DNA of 64,000 bases, from positions 186,001 through 250,000 of the forward strand of contig NZ_JYLM01000003.1 in assembly GCF_001439815.1 (NCBI RefSeq), read 5' to 3'. Under the pieces are notes generated by a model, which was not told where the DNA came from, ran no database searches, and worked only from the letters and a program-made list of their open reading frames with translations. The position numbers and the translations under genes are program-made. This DNA is from Pseudomonas orientalis. Its GTDB lineage: Bacteria; Pseudomonadota; Gammaproteobacteria; Pseudomonadales; Pseudomonadaceae. The first letter of the stretch is position 1. Each line of letters starts with the position of its first letter. Shown one piece after another: positions 38,773 through 48,122 of this stretch.

Positions 38773-40467
38773 TTAGAAGCCCATGCTCAGGTGTTCAGCA
38801 ATCGGGCCCAGCGCCAGTGTCGGCAGAAACGTCAGGCCACCCACCAGCAAAATGGTCACGGTCAACAGCGTCACGAACAACGGGCCGTGGGTCGGGAAGC
38901 TGTTCTGGCCAATCGGCGCGGTCTTCTTCATCGCCAGGCTACCGGCCAGGGCCAGTACCGGGAGGATGTAACCGAATCGGCCGATCAACATGCCGAGCCC
39001 GAGCATCAGGTTGTGAAACGCGGTGTTGCCGCTGAAACCACCAAACGCCGAACCGTTGTTGGCACTGGCCGAGGTGTAGGCGTAGAGCAACTGGCTGAAG
39101 CCGTGGGGGCCAGGGTTGCTGATGGCACCGGCCGGGCCTGGCAGGCTGGCGGCGATGGCACCCAGCACGAGCACACCCACCGGCATGACCAGCAGGGTCA
39201 CTACCAGCAACTGCACTTCCTTGGCCTGAAGCTTCTTGCCCAGGTATTCCGGGGTGCGGCCGATCATCAGGCCGGCGAGGAACACCGCGATCAACACATT
39301 GAGCAACATGCCGTACAGACCGGCACCGACGCCGCCGAAAATCACTTCGCCGACCATCATGTTGACCAGCGCCACCATCCCGCTCAGCGGGCTGAGGCTG
39401 TCCTGCATGCCGTTGACCGAACCGTTGGACGCCGCAGTGGTGGTCACCGACCACAGCACGGTGCCCGTAGTGCCGAAGCGCGTCTCCTTGCCTTCCAGCG
39501 GCGCGGTCTGCTCCACGGCCGGGTTGTTCAGGGTCGGATTGGGCTGGTACTCGGACCACAGCGAGGTTGCGCCGCCAATCAGGAACAAGGCCAGCATGCA
39601 CGCCAGAATCGCGCGGCTCTGACGCAGGTCTTTAACGTAATGGCCGAAGGTGAACACCAGGGCGACCGGGATGAGAATGATCGACGCCACTTCGAAGAGG
39701 TTGGCCCACGCCGTCGGGTCTTCAAACGGATGCGCCGAGTTCACCCCAAAGAAGCCGCCGCCATTGGTGCCCAGTTGCTTGATCGCAATCTGACTGGCTG
39801 CAGGGCCCAGCGGGATGACTTGATCCACACCTTGCAGCGTCACGGCATCAACGTAATGGGCGAAGGTTTGCGGCACACCCTGCCATACCAGGAACAGCGC
39901 CAGCACCAGGCATAGCGGCAGCAAGCCGTAGAGGGTGGCGCGGGTCATGTCGACCCAGAAATTACCCAAAGTCGTGGTGGATTTGCGACCGATCCCACGG
40001 CAAAGCGCGACCAGGACTGCCAGCCCGGTGGCGGCACTGACGAAGTTCTGCACGGTGAGGCCGACCATCTGGCTGAGGTAGCTCAGGGAGGCTTCGCCGC
40101 TGTAGTTCTGCCAGTTGGTATTGGTCATGAAACTGACCGCTGTATTGAACGCCAGCGTCCATTCCTGGCCCGGCAATTTCTGCGGATTGAGTGGGAGATA
40201 GTCCTGAAACAACAGGATGGCGAACAGCAGCAAGAAGCCCGCGAGGTTGAACGCAAGCAAGGCCAGCATGTACTTCTGCCAGCTTTGCTCCTGTTGATCG
40301 TCCACACCCGAAAGGCGGTAACAGGCTTTCTCCACAGGCCCCAGCACCGGCGTCAGCCACGTGCGCTGGCCTTCCATCACCTTGTAATAGAACCGCCCCA
40401 GAAACGGTGCCGGCACCAGTACCACGGCGAAGAAGGCGATGATCAGCCAATAGTCATAACTGTGCAT
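38773..40467 (-). CDS. kdpA: KdpA, potassium channel-like subunit
   Basis: A 564-residue integral membrane protein with ten or more helices and four selectivity-filter loops characteristic of the superfamily of K+ transporters, recognisable at [22 protein letters not shown] and [10 protein letters not shown]. It forms the potassium path and binds KdpB. The gap to kdpB (17 bases) and to kdpF (9 bases) is short, so it is one operon. Confidence 0.96.
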   Translation of the reverse strand: MHSYDYWLIIAFFAVVLVPAPFLGRFYYKVMEGQRTWLTPVLGPVEKACYRLSGVDDQQEQSWQKYMLALLAFNLAGFLLLFAILLFQDYLPLNPQKLPGQEWTLAFNTAVSFMTNTNWQNYSGEASLSYLSQMVGLTVQNFVSAATGLAVLVALCRGIGRKSTTTLGNFWVDMTRATLYGLLPLCLVLALFLVWQGVPQTFAHYVDAVTLQGVDQVIPLGPAASQIAIKQLGTNGGGFFGVNSAHPFEDPTAWANLFEVASIILIPVALVFTFGHYVKDLRQSRAILACMLALFLIGGATSLWSEYQPNPTLNNPAVEQTAPLEGKETRFGTTGTVLWSVTTTAASNGSVNGMQDSLSPLSGMVALVNMMVGEVIFGGVGAGLYGMLLNVLIAVFLAGLMIGRTPEYLGKKLQAKEVQLLVVTLLVMPVGVLVLGAIAASLPGPAGAISNPGPHGFSQLLYAYTSASANNGSAFGGFSGNTAFHNLMLGLGMLIGRFGYILPVLALAGSLAMKKTAPIGQNSFPTHGPLFVTLLTVTILLVGGLTFLPTLALGPIAEHLSMGF

Positions 40468-40476
40468 AGCCCGCTC

Positions 40477-40566
40477 CTAGTTCCGATCCGCGCGTAACAG
40501 CGCAACCAGCAGATAAATGAACAGCGCCACGGCCAATAGCAGTGACACCCCGTCCAGAACGCTCAT
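40477..40566 (-). CDS. kdpF: KdpF, small stabilising subunit
   Basis: A 29-residue single-helix peptide, easily missed because of its size. It begins MSVLDGVSLLL, has a hydrophobic stretch and ends in RADRN, the composition and length of KdpF (29 residues in E. coli). It starts the operon and ends nine bases before kdpA. KdpF stabilises the KdpFABC complex. Confidence 0.88.
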   Translation of the reverse strand: MSVLDGVSLLLAVALFIYLLVALLRADRN

Positions 40567-40622
40567 GGAAGTTTCTCCGTTTAACGGCGAGTGCCGCGTG
40601 TGGGGCAATTGTCCGCAGGAGG

Positions 40623-40675
40623 GGTGTAAAGGAGCGAGAGCGAGGCGGGGCACGGGGCGTAAAGATGGCGTAAAG
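40623..40675 (-). promoter_or_regulatory. Putative KdpE-binding region of kdpFABC
   Basis: On the minus strand the sequence CTTTACGCC occurs twice, 11 bases apart (40656-40664 and 40667-40675), and a related CTTTACACC lies at 40623-40631. Repeats of a TTTAC-containing unit one helical turn apart, 90-110 bases before kdpF, suit an OmpR-family regulator such as KdpE, and the E. coli kdp operator also contains a TTTACAC element. Assigned by position and pattern. Confidence 0.5.
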
Positions 40676-40722
40676 AGTGGCTTTATGCGGGGTTTACAGG
40701 GGAATTAGCGGTGGCTGGCCGG

Positions 40723-40798
40723 GCCTCATCGCGGGCAAGCCCACTCCTACATTGGAATGCGGTCAACTGTGGGAGTCGGGCTTGCCCGCGATAGCGGC
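40723..40798. repeat. REPIN with CGCGGGCAAGCCCACTCC arms
   Basis: Inverted arms with the cores GCGGGCAAGCCCACTCCTAC and GTGGGAGTCGGGCTTGCCCGC, not perfect copies, spaced by about 18 bases. It lies between the kdp operon and the ethanolamine permease gene. Confidence 0.8.
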
Positions 40799-40903
40799 GG
40801 TTCGGACACGGCTGCACCTGCCTGGTGCAATGATGAGAATTTTCAAACGCCAAACCATCCCCCACACGACAGTTGCAGCGCTTTACGACAATGATTCTCG
40901 GGC

Positions 40904-40918
40904 TGGCATGCCCGCTGC
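40904..40918 (+). promoter_or_regulatory. Sigma-54 type promoter of the ethanolamine permease gene
   Basis: TGGCATG-N4-CTGC matches the -24/-12 consensus TGGCACG-N4-TTGC at 9 of 11 defined positions with exact GG-to-GC spacing. It ends 41 bases before the permease ATG. In P. aeruginosa, ethanolamine catabolic genes depend on RpoN and the enhancer-binding protein EatR, which fits; no EatR gene is in the window. Confidence 0.6.
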
Positions 40919-40959
40919 AACACCCTGAATCATTCCAACCGTTCAGGGAACTCCTCACA

Positions 40960-42324
40960 ATGAACACACAACTCAAACCCACCTTGGGCACCCTCCATCT
41001 ATGGGGCATCGCCGTCGGGCTGGTGATTTCCGGCGAGTACTTCGGCTGGAGCTATGGCTGGGGCGTGGCCGGGACACTGGGCTTTCTGGTGACCTCATTG
41101 ATGGTCGCCGCGATGTACACCTGCTTCATCTTCAGCTTCACCGAACTGACCACCGCGATTCCCCACGCTGGCGGACCCTTCGCCTACAGCCGCCGCGCCT
41201 TCGGTGAAAAAGGCGGCTTGATTGCCGGCCTGGCAACCCTGATCGAATTTGTCTTCGCACCGCCCGCCATCGCCTTGGCCATCGGCGCCTACCTCAATGT
41301 GCAGTTTCCGGCGCTGGACCCGAAACACGCCGCCGTCGGCGCCTACATCGTGTTCATGGGCCTGAACATCCTCGGCGTGAAACTCGCCGCCACCTTCGAA
41401 CTGGTGGTCTGTGTACTCGCCGTCGCCGAACTGCTGGTGTTCATGGGCGTCGTCGCCCCAGCGTTCAGCTTCAGCAACTTCGCCCTGAACGGCTGGGCCG
41501 GCTCCGACACCTTCGGTGCCCCGGCGATTGCGGGGATGTTCGCCGCGATCCCCTTCGCCATCTGGTTCTTCCTCGCCATCGAAGGCGCGGCCATGGCTGC
41601 CGAAGAAGCGAAAGATCCCAAGCGCACTATTCCAAAAGCCTACATCAGCGGCATCCTCACCCTGGTAATCCTGGCCATGGGCGTGATGTTCTTCGCGGGC
41701 GGTGTGGGCGACTGGCGCACCCTGTCAAACATCAACGACCCGCTGCCCCAGGCGATGAAAACCGTGGTAGGCGAAAGCTCCGGCTGGTTGCACATGCTGG
41801 TATGGATCGGCCTGTTCGGCCTGGTGGCGAGCTTTCACGGCATCATCCTCGGCTACTCGCGCCAGTTCTTCGCCCTGGCCCGGGCCGGTTACCTGCCGTC
41901 CTTCCTGGCCAAGCTGTCGCGGTTCCAGACACCCCACCGCGCCATCATCGCCGGCGGCGTGGTCGGTATCGCGGCCATCTACAGCGACGGCCTGATCAAC
42001 CTGGGCGGTATGACCCTGACCGCGGCGATGATCACCATGGCCGTGTTCGGCGCCATCGTCATGTACATCATGAGCATGCTCAGCCTGTTCAAACTGCGTA
42101 AAACCGAACCTCTGCTGGAACGCACCTTTCGCGCACCGGGCTACCCCGTCGTGCCGGGCATCGCGCTGGTACTGGCCGTGGTGTGCCTGGTGGCGATGGC
42201 CTGGTTCAATACGCTGATCGGGCTGATCTTCCTTGGCTTCATGGCCGTGGGCTTCATCTATTTCCAACTGACCGCCCAGGATCGCGCCGATGCCCCGGCC
42301 GACGCGATGTTGACCGGGCTATAG
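40960..42324 (+). CDS. eat: Ethanolamine permease
   Basis: A 454-residue APC-superfamily transporter with about twelve membrane helices. The family start, LHLWGIAVGLVISGEYFGWSYGW, and FAYSRRAFGEKGG, IPFAIWFFLAIEGAAMAAEEAKDP are typical of Eat, importing ethanolamine as carbon or nitrogen source. ATG 40960 lies 41 bases behind a sigma-54 type promoter. Genes for ethanolamine ammonia-lyase (eutBC), often directly downstream in pseudomonads, are absent here and must lie elsewhere, if present. Confidence 0.9.
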   Translation: MNTQLKPTLGTLHLWGIAVGLVISGEYFGWSYGWGVAGTLGFLVTSLMVAAMYTCFIFSFTELTTAIPHAGGPFAYSRRAFGEKGGLIAGLATLIEFVFAPPAIALAIGAYLNVQFPALDPKHAAVGAYIVFMGLNILGVKLAATFELVVCVLAVAELLVFMGVVAPAFSFSNFALNGWAGSDTFGAPAIAGMFAAIPFAIWFFLAIEGAAMAAEEAKDPKRTIPKAYISGILTLVILAMGVMFFAGGVGDWRTLSNINDPLPQAMKTVVGESSGWLHMLVWIGLFGLVASFHGIILGYSRQFFALARAGYLPSFLAKLSRFQTPHRAIIAGGVVGIAAIYSDGLINLGGMTLTAAMITMAVFGAIVMYIMSMLSLFKLRKTEPLLERTFRAPGYPVVPGIALVLAVVCLVAMAWFNTLIGLIFLGFMAVGFIYFQLTAQDRADAPADAMLTGL

Positions 42325-42435
42325 GGTTTGCGAGGCAGAACGGGCCTACACTGAACTACTCAGAACGCCCGTAACTCAAAGCAGGTATTACCGTGGGAAA
42401 ATTCTCCCCCGGCAATCTGTCTCAAGGAGAGCCTT

Positions 42436-42603
42436 ATGCCGTGGTATGCGTGGTTGATTATGGTAGTTGCGATCGGGTCGATCGTCGGTGGGTTGATGAT
42501 GCTGCGCGACAGCGCCAATAAAGTTGAGCTCACCGACGAACAGCGCAAACGCGTGGCCGAACGCAACGCCCAGGCGGATGCCAAGGATGCGCAGGATCGC
42601 TGA
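42436..42603 (+). CDS. DUF2897-family small membrane protein
   Basis: A 55-residue protein with one N-terminal membrane helix (about 4-26) and a charged tail (QRKRVAERNAQADAKDAQ). The start MPWYAWLIMVVAIGSIVGG is the DUF2897 pattern. ATG 42436 has a clear AAGGAGAG box. Function is unknown. It follows the permease gene after 111 bases and converges on the DUF1989 gene. Confidence 0.82.
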   Translation: MPWYAWLIMVVAIGSIVGGLMMLRDSANKVELTDEQRKRVAERNAQADAKDAQDR

Positions 42604-42611
42604 ACCTTGGG

Positions 42612-43460
42612 CTACTCCCAAGCCGCCTTGGCAATCTGCAACCCGTGCTGCCCTTTGTAGGCAGCACGCTCGGGCTGGCTCCAGCCTGTAAGCAACCCCT
42701 CCTCCAACTGGTAGATTTCGACGCCCAACGGACGACACACCGTCAACGGATCCTGCGCATCCGGCCCCCACATCGGCAGCGACAAATCCCCACCCGGGCA
42801 CGTCGACAGCGCACACAGCAAATCAATCTCGGCGAAAAACTCCAGGTAATCGCCCTTCTGCGCCGGACAGGCTTTCATAAAGTACATGTCATCGTGATTG
42901 AGCCCGGTGCACTGGAAAATATTCAGCACGTCGTGCACATCGAATTCCGTCAGACCGTGGGGCAATACCGCACGGGTCAGGTTCGAATGGCAGTGATGAT
43001 GAAAGTCCTCACCGGTAAGCATGCGGTTCACATACGGATCGCAGCGCGTGCCAAGCAAATCGTGCAGACGCCCGCCATGCTCATCGATGCCGTAGCCTGC
43101 CAGGCTGTCATCGGTAATGGTGACCAACGGCCTCAGGAATGGAAGGTTGGACCACAAGCGGTCGTGGGTGCTGACATGGGCACCTTGAAGTTGCCGGGTG
43201 CGGGCTGCCCATAAACGCTCGCGCGGATCATTGGCGTTCCACACGTTGAAGTCGCCGACCTGCGGCCCCACCGGCGTAGTCACACGGAAGACATGCCCCG
43301 CCGGCACCTTCCATGCCCTGCCCGTGCGGATCGGTACCTCGAACTGTTCGATCAGGGTGCGCTGGTCCTGGCGATCCCGGATACGTTCGTAGAACGCCGT
43401 ATCCACCTGCAGCGCCGAGCCTTTGCTGACCTGGTAAGCGGCGGGATAATCTTTGTACAT
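42612..43460 (-). CDS. DUF1989 / urea carboxylase-associated protein
   Basis: A 282-residue protein of the DUF1989 family, often annotated urea carboxylase-associated or aminomethyltransferase-like. Conserved blocks are VGDFNVWNANDPRERLWAARTR, CDPYVNRM, HHHCHSNLTRAV and NIFQC. The cluster of His and Cys residues suggests a metal site. No urea carboxylase gene is adjacent, so the role is open; relatives occur near amine or amide catabolism genes. ATG 43460 has GGAGG eight bases upstream. Confidence 0.85.
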   Translation of the reverse strand: MYKDYPAAYQVSKGSALQVDTAFYERIRDRQDQRTLIEQFEVPIRTGRAWKVPAGHVFRVTTPVGPQVGDFNVWNANDPRERLWAARTRQLQGAHVSTHDRLWSNLPFLRPLVTITDDSLAGYGIDEHGGRLHDLLGTRCDPYVNRMLTGEDFHHHCHSNLTRAVLPHGLTEFDVHDVLNIFQCTGLNHDDMYFMKACPAQKGDYLEFFAEIDLLCALSTCPGGDLSLPMWGPDAQDPLTVCRPLGVEIYQLEEGLLTGWSQPERAAYKGQHGLQIAKAAWE

Positions 43461-43553
43461 GGGGCAATCCTCCATCAAGGGTGACGGTTGAACAATCGAT
43501 CATCTTGAGGTAACCACATTTCATGCCAGGGCGTGGCTAAAAACGCACATGAT

Positions 43554-43578
43554 AAAAGGCCGATCAATGATCGGCCTT
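43554..43578 (-). terminator. Rho-independent terminator downstream of comEA-like gene
   Basis: GGCCGATC/GATCGGCC stem followed on the minus strand by TTTTATC. Confidence 0.85.
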
Positions 43579-43592
43579 CCGGGCTACGTCCT

Positions 43593-43925
43593 TCAGTTGA
43601 TAACCAGCCTGTCGCGATTCTTTTCCAGCAAGGCCTTGCCAATACCCTTTACTTCCAGCAACTCATCCACCGCTGTGAAGGGGCCATTGCTTTCGCGAAA
43701 AGCAACGATCGCTTTTGCCTTGGCCGCGCCGATACCGAATAAATCGCGTCGCAGGGTTTCTGCATCGGCCGCGTTGAGGTTGACCTTGGCGGATTGCTCG
43801 GTTTTGGTGATTTGCGCGGAGATGGGGGTTGGAGCTTCAGGTCTGGCGGACGGGGCTGCAGTGGTGGCGACGGAGAGGCTGGCGAGGAAGGCGAAGATAA
43901 GCGAGGAAACGTAGGTGTTTTGCAT
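43593..43925 (-). CDS. ComEA-like helix-hairpin-helix protein
   Basis: A 110-residue exported protein. The signal peptide ends near TTAA (about residue 23). The C-terminal 60 residues form two helix-hairpin-helix motifs, VNLNAADAETLRRDLFGIGAAKAKAIV and LLEVKGIGKALLEKN. ComEA proteins bind incoming DNA in the periplasm of competent bacteria. A ComEA-like gene beside wbpM is also the P. aeruginosa arrangement. Competence in this strain is not known. Confidence 0.9.
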   Translation of the reverse strand: MQNTYVSSLIFAFLASLSVATTAAPSARPEAPTPISAQITKTEQSAKVNLNAADAETLRRDLFGIGAAKAKAIVAFRESNGPFTAVDELLEVKGIGKALLEKNRDRLVIN

Positions 43926-43951
43926 TGGTGACGCTCCATGACATCGGTAAG

Positions 43952-43982
43952 AGAAAAGCAGCTTTTCCGAAGCTGCTTTTCT
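43952..43982 (-). terminator. Terminator of the O-antigen operon
   Basis: AGAAAAGCAGCTT paired with AAGCTGCTTTTCT, perfect 13-base stem, lying 54 bases past the wbpM stop and before the comEA-like gene. It probably ends the O-antigen transcript. Confidence 0.85.
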
Positions 43983-44036
43983 AACTTAGGCGATGGTTGG
44001 AGGGTGTCAAAAGCGGTTGAGTAACAGGGTGTTAAC

Positions 44037-46031
44037 TCACGGTTCCAGGCGACGTTGCTGATAGATCCAATCGACGATTTCGCCGTCGGGCGCATAGCCA
44101 CTGACCGTGTCGCGCAGGAGCTGACGGACGCGGGTGTAGTCATCGTCATCAACCGCCGCAAGCAACTCAGAGAGCTTGCCCTTGAGTACTTCCCATGACA
44201 GATGATCTTCGTTGGCACTCATGATCATCGGGTGCCGGGTAGCGACGACGTTGTCACCAATCAGCAACTCTTCGTAAAGCTTTTCGCCGGGACGCAGGCC
44301 GGAGAATTCGATGGCGATGTCACCATGGGGATTCTTTTCGGAACGCACGCTCAAGCCGGAAAGATGAATCATTTTTTCCGCCAGCTCGACAATCTTCACC
44401 GGCTCGCCCATGTCCAGCACAAACACATCACCGCCCAGCCCCATGGAACCTGCCTGGATCACAAGCTGCGCAGCTTCAGGGATCGTCATGAAATAGCGGG
44501 TGATCTTGGGGTGGGTAACCGTCAGCGGGCCGCCAGACTTGATCTGTTTGTGAAAGAGCGGAATCACCGAGCCGGAGGAGCCCAGTACATTGCCAAAACG
44601 AACCATCGTGAAACGGGTCTTGTTGACGCGTGAGATGTTCGACTTATCACCGAACAGTACGGGAGCCAGTTCATGACTGAGCGCCTGCAGGGTCAGTTCG
44701 GCCAGACGCTTGGTACTGCCCATGACATTGGTCGGGCGTACGGCCTTGTCCGTGGAGATCAGAACAAAGTTGGAAACCCCGACCTGAAGCGCGGCCTGGG
44801 CAGTGTTCAACGTTCCGATTACGTTATTCAGCACACCTTCGGCGATGTTGTGCTCAACCATCGGTACATGCTTATACGCTGCGGCGTGATAAACCGTATC
44901 CACGCGCCAGGTTTTCATCACATCCAGCAGTTTGGACTGATTACGCACGGAACCCAGGATGGGCAACAACTTGACGGGCAGCGACTCACGAACAACGCGT
45001 TGCTCAAGTTCCGAAAGGATGCTGTAGAGATTGAACTCACTGTGTTCGAACAACAGCAACGTCGTCGGACGCAACGCCAGGATCTGTCGGCACAGCTCGG
45101 AACCGATCGAACCACCCGCGCCAGTGACCAGGACAGTCTGGCCCTTGATGCAGTGTTCCAGGAGCTCGTCTTGAGCAGGCACAGTGTCGCGACCCAGCAA
45201 GTCGGCGATGTCGACCTCCTGGATGTCATCTACCTTGACGCGACCACTGGCCAGGTCCATGAACCCCGGAACGCTTCGCACGTGGAGCGGGAAGCCTTCG
45301 AGGAAGCCGAGGATTTCCCGGCGACGCCCGCGGTTGGAGGATGGGATGGCCAACAGGATTTCCTGGGCGCCGGTGGTATCGATCATGCGCTGGATATGTT
45401 TGGCCTTGTACACCTGCAGACCTGAAATGACTCGGTCAGTAATGCTTTCATCATCATCGATGAACGCAACAGGGCGCATCACCCTGCCCATCCTCAACGC
45501 CGCGACCAATTGATTGCCCGCTGCGCCCGCGCCATAAATGGCAACACGCGGCAGACCATCTTCCCGGCTGGTGAACGGAACGTGCTGAGCCGCAGTAAAC
45601 CAGTCCCCCAGGAAGTATTGGCGCATCGCCAGACGCAGGCCGCCCACCATGATCAGACTGAGCCACCAATAGTTGAAAATAATCGAGCGTGGGACCACAT
45701 TCTGGTGATTGCTGTACCAATATACGACGACACCGAGAATCAGCGATGAAAGACTGACCGCCTTGATAATCGCAATCAGCGCATCGTTACCGAAATACCG
45801 CATCACCGCTCGGTACATACCAAAACGAATGAACAGGGGTATCGCCACAATAGGCGCAGCAATAAATAGCCAAAGGTGAGCGATGATTGGATTAGCCATT
45901 TCATCGACGCCCAGACGTACGACGAAAGCAAGCCACAGAGCAGCCCAGACCACCAACACGTCGGTACTGACCTGAATCAGCCGCTTTTTGCGTCGAGGCA
46001 AACCGACTAAGAACGCCCGTAACTTATCCAT
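44037..46031 (-). CDS. wbpM: WbpM, UDP-GlcNAc C4,C6-dehydratase
   Basis: A 664-residue membrane-bound dehydratase of the FlaA1 group. Four N-terminal membrane helices (within about 20-140) precede a soluble Rossmann domain with VTGAGGSIGSE near residue 292 and the STDKAVRPTNVMG block. It converts UDP-GlcNAc into UDP-4-keto-6-deoxy-GlcNAc, the substrate of the SDR encoded at 47149. Start ATG 46031 (MDKLRAFLVGLPRRKKR) matches the WbpM N-terminus; a TTG ten codons upstream is not preferred. It is the last gene of the O-antigen operon. Confidence 0.94.
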   Translation of the reverse strand: MDKLRAFLVGLPRRKKRLIQVSTDVLVVWAALWLAFVVRLGVDEMANPIIAHLWLFIAAPIVAIPLFIRFGMYRAVMRYFGNDALIAIIKAVSLSSLILGVVVYWYSNHQNVVPRSIIFNYWWLSLIMVGGLRLAMRQYFLGDWFTAAQHVPFTSREDGLPRVAIYGAGAAGNQLVAALRMGRVMRPVAFIDDDESITDRVISGLQVYKAKHIQRMIDTTGAQEILLAIPSSNRGRRREILGFLEGFPLHVRSVPGFMDLASGRVKVDDIQEVDIADLLGRDTVPAQDELLEHCIKGQTVLVTGAGGSIGSELCRQILALRPTTLLLFEHSEFNLYSILSELEQRVVRESLPVKLLPILGSVRNQSKLLDVMKTWRVDTVYHAAAYKHVPMVEHNIAEGVLNNVIGTLNTAQAALQVGVSNFVLISTDKAVRPTNVMGSTKRLAELTLQALSHELAPVLFGDKSNISRVNKTRFTMVRFGNVLGSSGSVIPLFHKQIKSGGPLTVTHPKITRYFMTIPEAAQLVIQAGSMGLGGDVFVLDMGEPVKIVELAEKMIHLSGLSVRSEKNPHGDIAIEFSGLRPGEKLYEELLIGDNVVATRHPMIMSANEDHLSWEVLKGKLSELLAAVDDDDYTRVRQLLRDTVSGYAPDGEIVDWIYQQRRLEP

Positions 46032-46123
46032 AACCCCTTTGAACACCTCTGTACATTCCAATGCCTAATGCTGCAAAGCCATCCACGGGCTTTTCAGGAC
46101 CTGCCAATCACCTGCGATAAACT

Positions 46124-47152
46124 TTACTTCTGCGCCACCATGATCTCGAGCTCGCCGGCATGAAACTTTATCGCCAGCGCGATCAACGGCAGGTAGGCGA
46201 CAACCAAAGCCCACGTACCATCCCATCCGCTCAAGACTACACCTGCCGCAATAGGTAAAAGCCAAAAAACGTTGATGGCCGCAACTGCCATGGTCACTGG
46301 CAAGTGCTTGCCATACTTGCGGGAAGCAAATTGGTAAGCGTGACTGCGATGCGCTTCGTAGACCTTGTCACCCCGCACCAACCGACGAACAAGCGTGCAA
46401 GTCGCGTCAACGACGAATACGCCAAGCAAAATCAACCACGCCCAGAAAAAATCCGATTTGACCCAGGCTGCCTGTAGCGAGAAGAACGCCAAGGTAATAC
46501 CCAGGAAACCGCTACCGGCATCGCCCATGAAAATCTTGGCGGGTGGAAAATTCCAAACCAGAAACGCGCCCACTGCCGCTGCCAGCAATAGAGGTAGCCA
46601 GATCATCTGCGGATAGCCGCTCAATACATACAGCAGGCATGCGCCCAGGCAGGCGCAAATAGCTTCTACGCTTGCGATACCGTCGATGCCATCCATGAAA
46701 TTATAGAGATTGAGCATCCAGACGATATAGACAGCCGCCAACACATTACCGACGAGCCCCAGATCCAGGGTCCATCCAAACATGTTCAGCGGGGCAAGTC
46801 CGTTGATCCAGAACAACGCCCATGCCGCTGCTGCAAAATGACCTGCCAGGCGCCAGCGAGCGGCGATGTGTCCATGGTCATCCATAAAGCCCAGGACGGC
46901 GATCACCACGCCGGCGCCTCCCGCGGCAACGAGCGAAGGCCACGAGACCAGGTCCAGCCACCCGACCAGCGGAAGTACCGCAAGAAAGGCCAATACAATG
47001 GCTACTCCTCCGCCCCTTGGGGTAGGAACAGAATGTGAACTCCGTGCGTTCGGTATATCAATGATGCTTCGAGACAACGCATATCGCCTGAGCACAGCAG
47101 TCATGACAAACGAGACAAACGCAACAACCGGAACGATCCACCAATAACTCAT
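46124..47152 (-). CDS. wbpL: WbpL-type initiating glycosyl-1-phosphate transferase
   Basis: A 342-residue polytopic protein of the MraY/WecA (polyisoprenyl-phosphate sugar-1-phosphate transferase) family, about eleven helices. Conserved cytoplasmic motifs are DDHGHIAARWR, NLYNFMDGIDGIA and FMGDAGSGFLG. It begins the O-unit by loading the first N-acetylated sugar phosphate on undecaprenyl phosphate; in P. aeruginosa WbpL uses UDP-D-FucNAc/D-QuiNAc. Start overlaps the previous stop by four bases (ATGA). Confidence 0.93.
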   Translation of the reverse strand: MSYWWIVPVVAFVSFVMTAVLRRYALSRSIIDIPNARSSHSVPTPRGGGVAIVLAFLAVLPLVGWLDLVSWPSLVAAGGAGVVIAVLGFMDDHGHIAARWRLAGHFAAAAWALFWINGLAPLNMFGWTLDLGLVGNVLAAVYIVWMLNLYNFMDGIDGIASVEAICACLGACLLYVLSGYPQMIWLPLLLAAAVGAFLVWNFPPAKIFMGDAGSGFLGITLAFFSLQAAWVKSDFFWAWLILLGVFVVDATCTLVRRLVRGDKVYEAHRSHAYQFASRKYGKHLPVTMAVAAINVFWLLPIAAGVVLSGWDGTWALVVAYLPLIALAIKFHAGELEIMVAQK

Positions 47153-48108
47153 GTGTTTTGACTTTCCATATAAGCGGACGCAGTAACCTTGAGTGCGTCA
47201 TCAACCGACAGCGGAGGCGTCCACCCCAGAAGGGCACGTGTCTTCCCAATATCGACCTGCAAGGAACCGCACAAGCGTTGGGACAGGCTGCGCTTGCCCA
47301 GCATGATTGCGGCCGTACTCAGCAACGAGGCTGGAACGGGAAGAAGACGCGCAGGTTTGCCCAGCGCAGACGCCATTTTGCGTAACAAGATAGTGGTGGA
47401 AAGATCCTCGCCATCGCTGACCATGAAAATCTGGTTGGCGGCGGCCGGATGACTGATACAGGTAATCGAAAGATCAACCAGGTTATCCAGCGCAACCAGA
47501 CTGCGCGCGTTATGTATGGCGCCAAAAGGCAACGGCACACCTTTGTGCAGCCAACGCATCATGCTCAGGAAGTTAGCCTTCACACCCGGGCCGTAAACCA
47601 GCACCGGACGGATGATCACCACTTCCATTCCCGTTGTTGCAGCCAATTCCAGGAGAGCCTGTTCGGCCTCCATTTTTGATATGCCGTAAGGGTCCGACGG
47701 CGCCGGCGGCTGATCGGCGGTATAAGGCGCGCCCAAGACAGTGCCTTCACCGTTGACCTTGATTGAACTCAGGAACACAAAACGTCGCACGCCAGCCTGC
47801 GCCGCTTGACGCGCCAAGGCCAGGGTGCCTTGTACATTGACCCGGCGAAACGCTTCAAGCGGATCGGCCTCGGAATCGTTCATCACATGCACACGGGCCG
47901 CACAATGTACAACCGCGTCAACCCCCGTTAGAACGGCTGAAAAATCAGCGGTCGACAAGTCATCGAATTGAACCACTTGATCGGCGCCAGCACAGGAAAA
48001 ACCAGGGGCTCTGACGGCAACCGTGACCTGAACATCTGTACGAGCGGATAACACTTGGACCAACCGGCTACCAACAAATCCAGATGCCCCAGTCACAAAT
48101 ATGCGCAC
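47149..48108 (-). CDS. NAD-dependent epimerase/dehydratase (WbpK/WbpV-like)
   Basis: A 319-residue SDR enzyme with VTGASGFVGSRLV near the N-terminus and the YxxxK pair in DPYGISKMEAE. Homologues beside wbpL/wbpM in P. aeruginosa reduce UDP-4-keto-6-deoxy-GlcNAc to UDP-D-FucNAc (WbpK) or UDP-D-QuiNAc (WbpV). Its position directly upstream of wbpL and wbpM argues it makes the primer sugar. Which C4 stereoisomer results cannot be read from sequence. Confidence 0.87.
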   Translation of the reverse strand: MRIFVTGASGFVGSRLVQVLSARTDVQVTVAVRAPGFSCAGADQVVQFDDLSTADFSAVLTGVDAVVHCAARVHVMNDSEADPLEAFRRVNVQGTLALARQAAQAGVRRFVFLSSIKVNGEGTVLGAPYTADQPPAPSDPYGISKMEAEQALLELAATTGMEVVIIRPVLVYGPGVKANFLSMMRWLHKGVPLPFGAIHNARSLVALDNLVDLSITCISHPAAANQIFMVSDGEDLSTTILLRKMASALGKPARLLPVPASLLSTAAIMLGKRSLSQRLCGSLQVDIGKTRALLGWTPPLSVDDALKVTASAYMESQNT

Positions 48109-48122
48109 ACCAAACTCCTTGT

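Noticed and set aside
38791..39915. Plus-strand frame of 374 codons
   Set aside because: Antisense to kdpA; no domain and biased composition.
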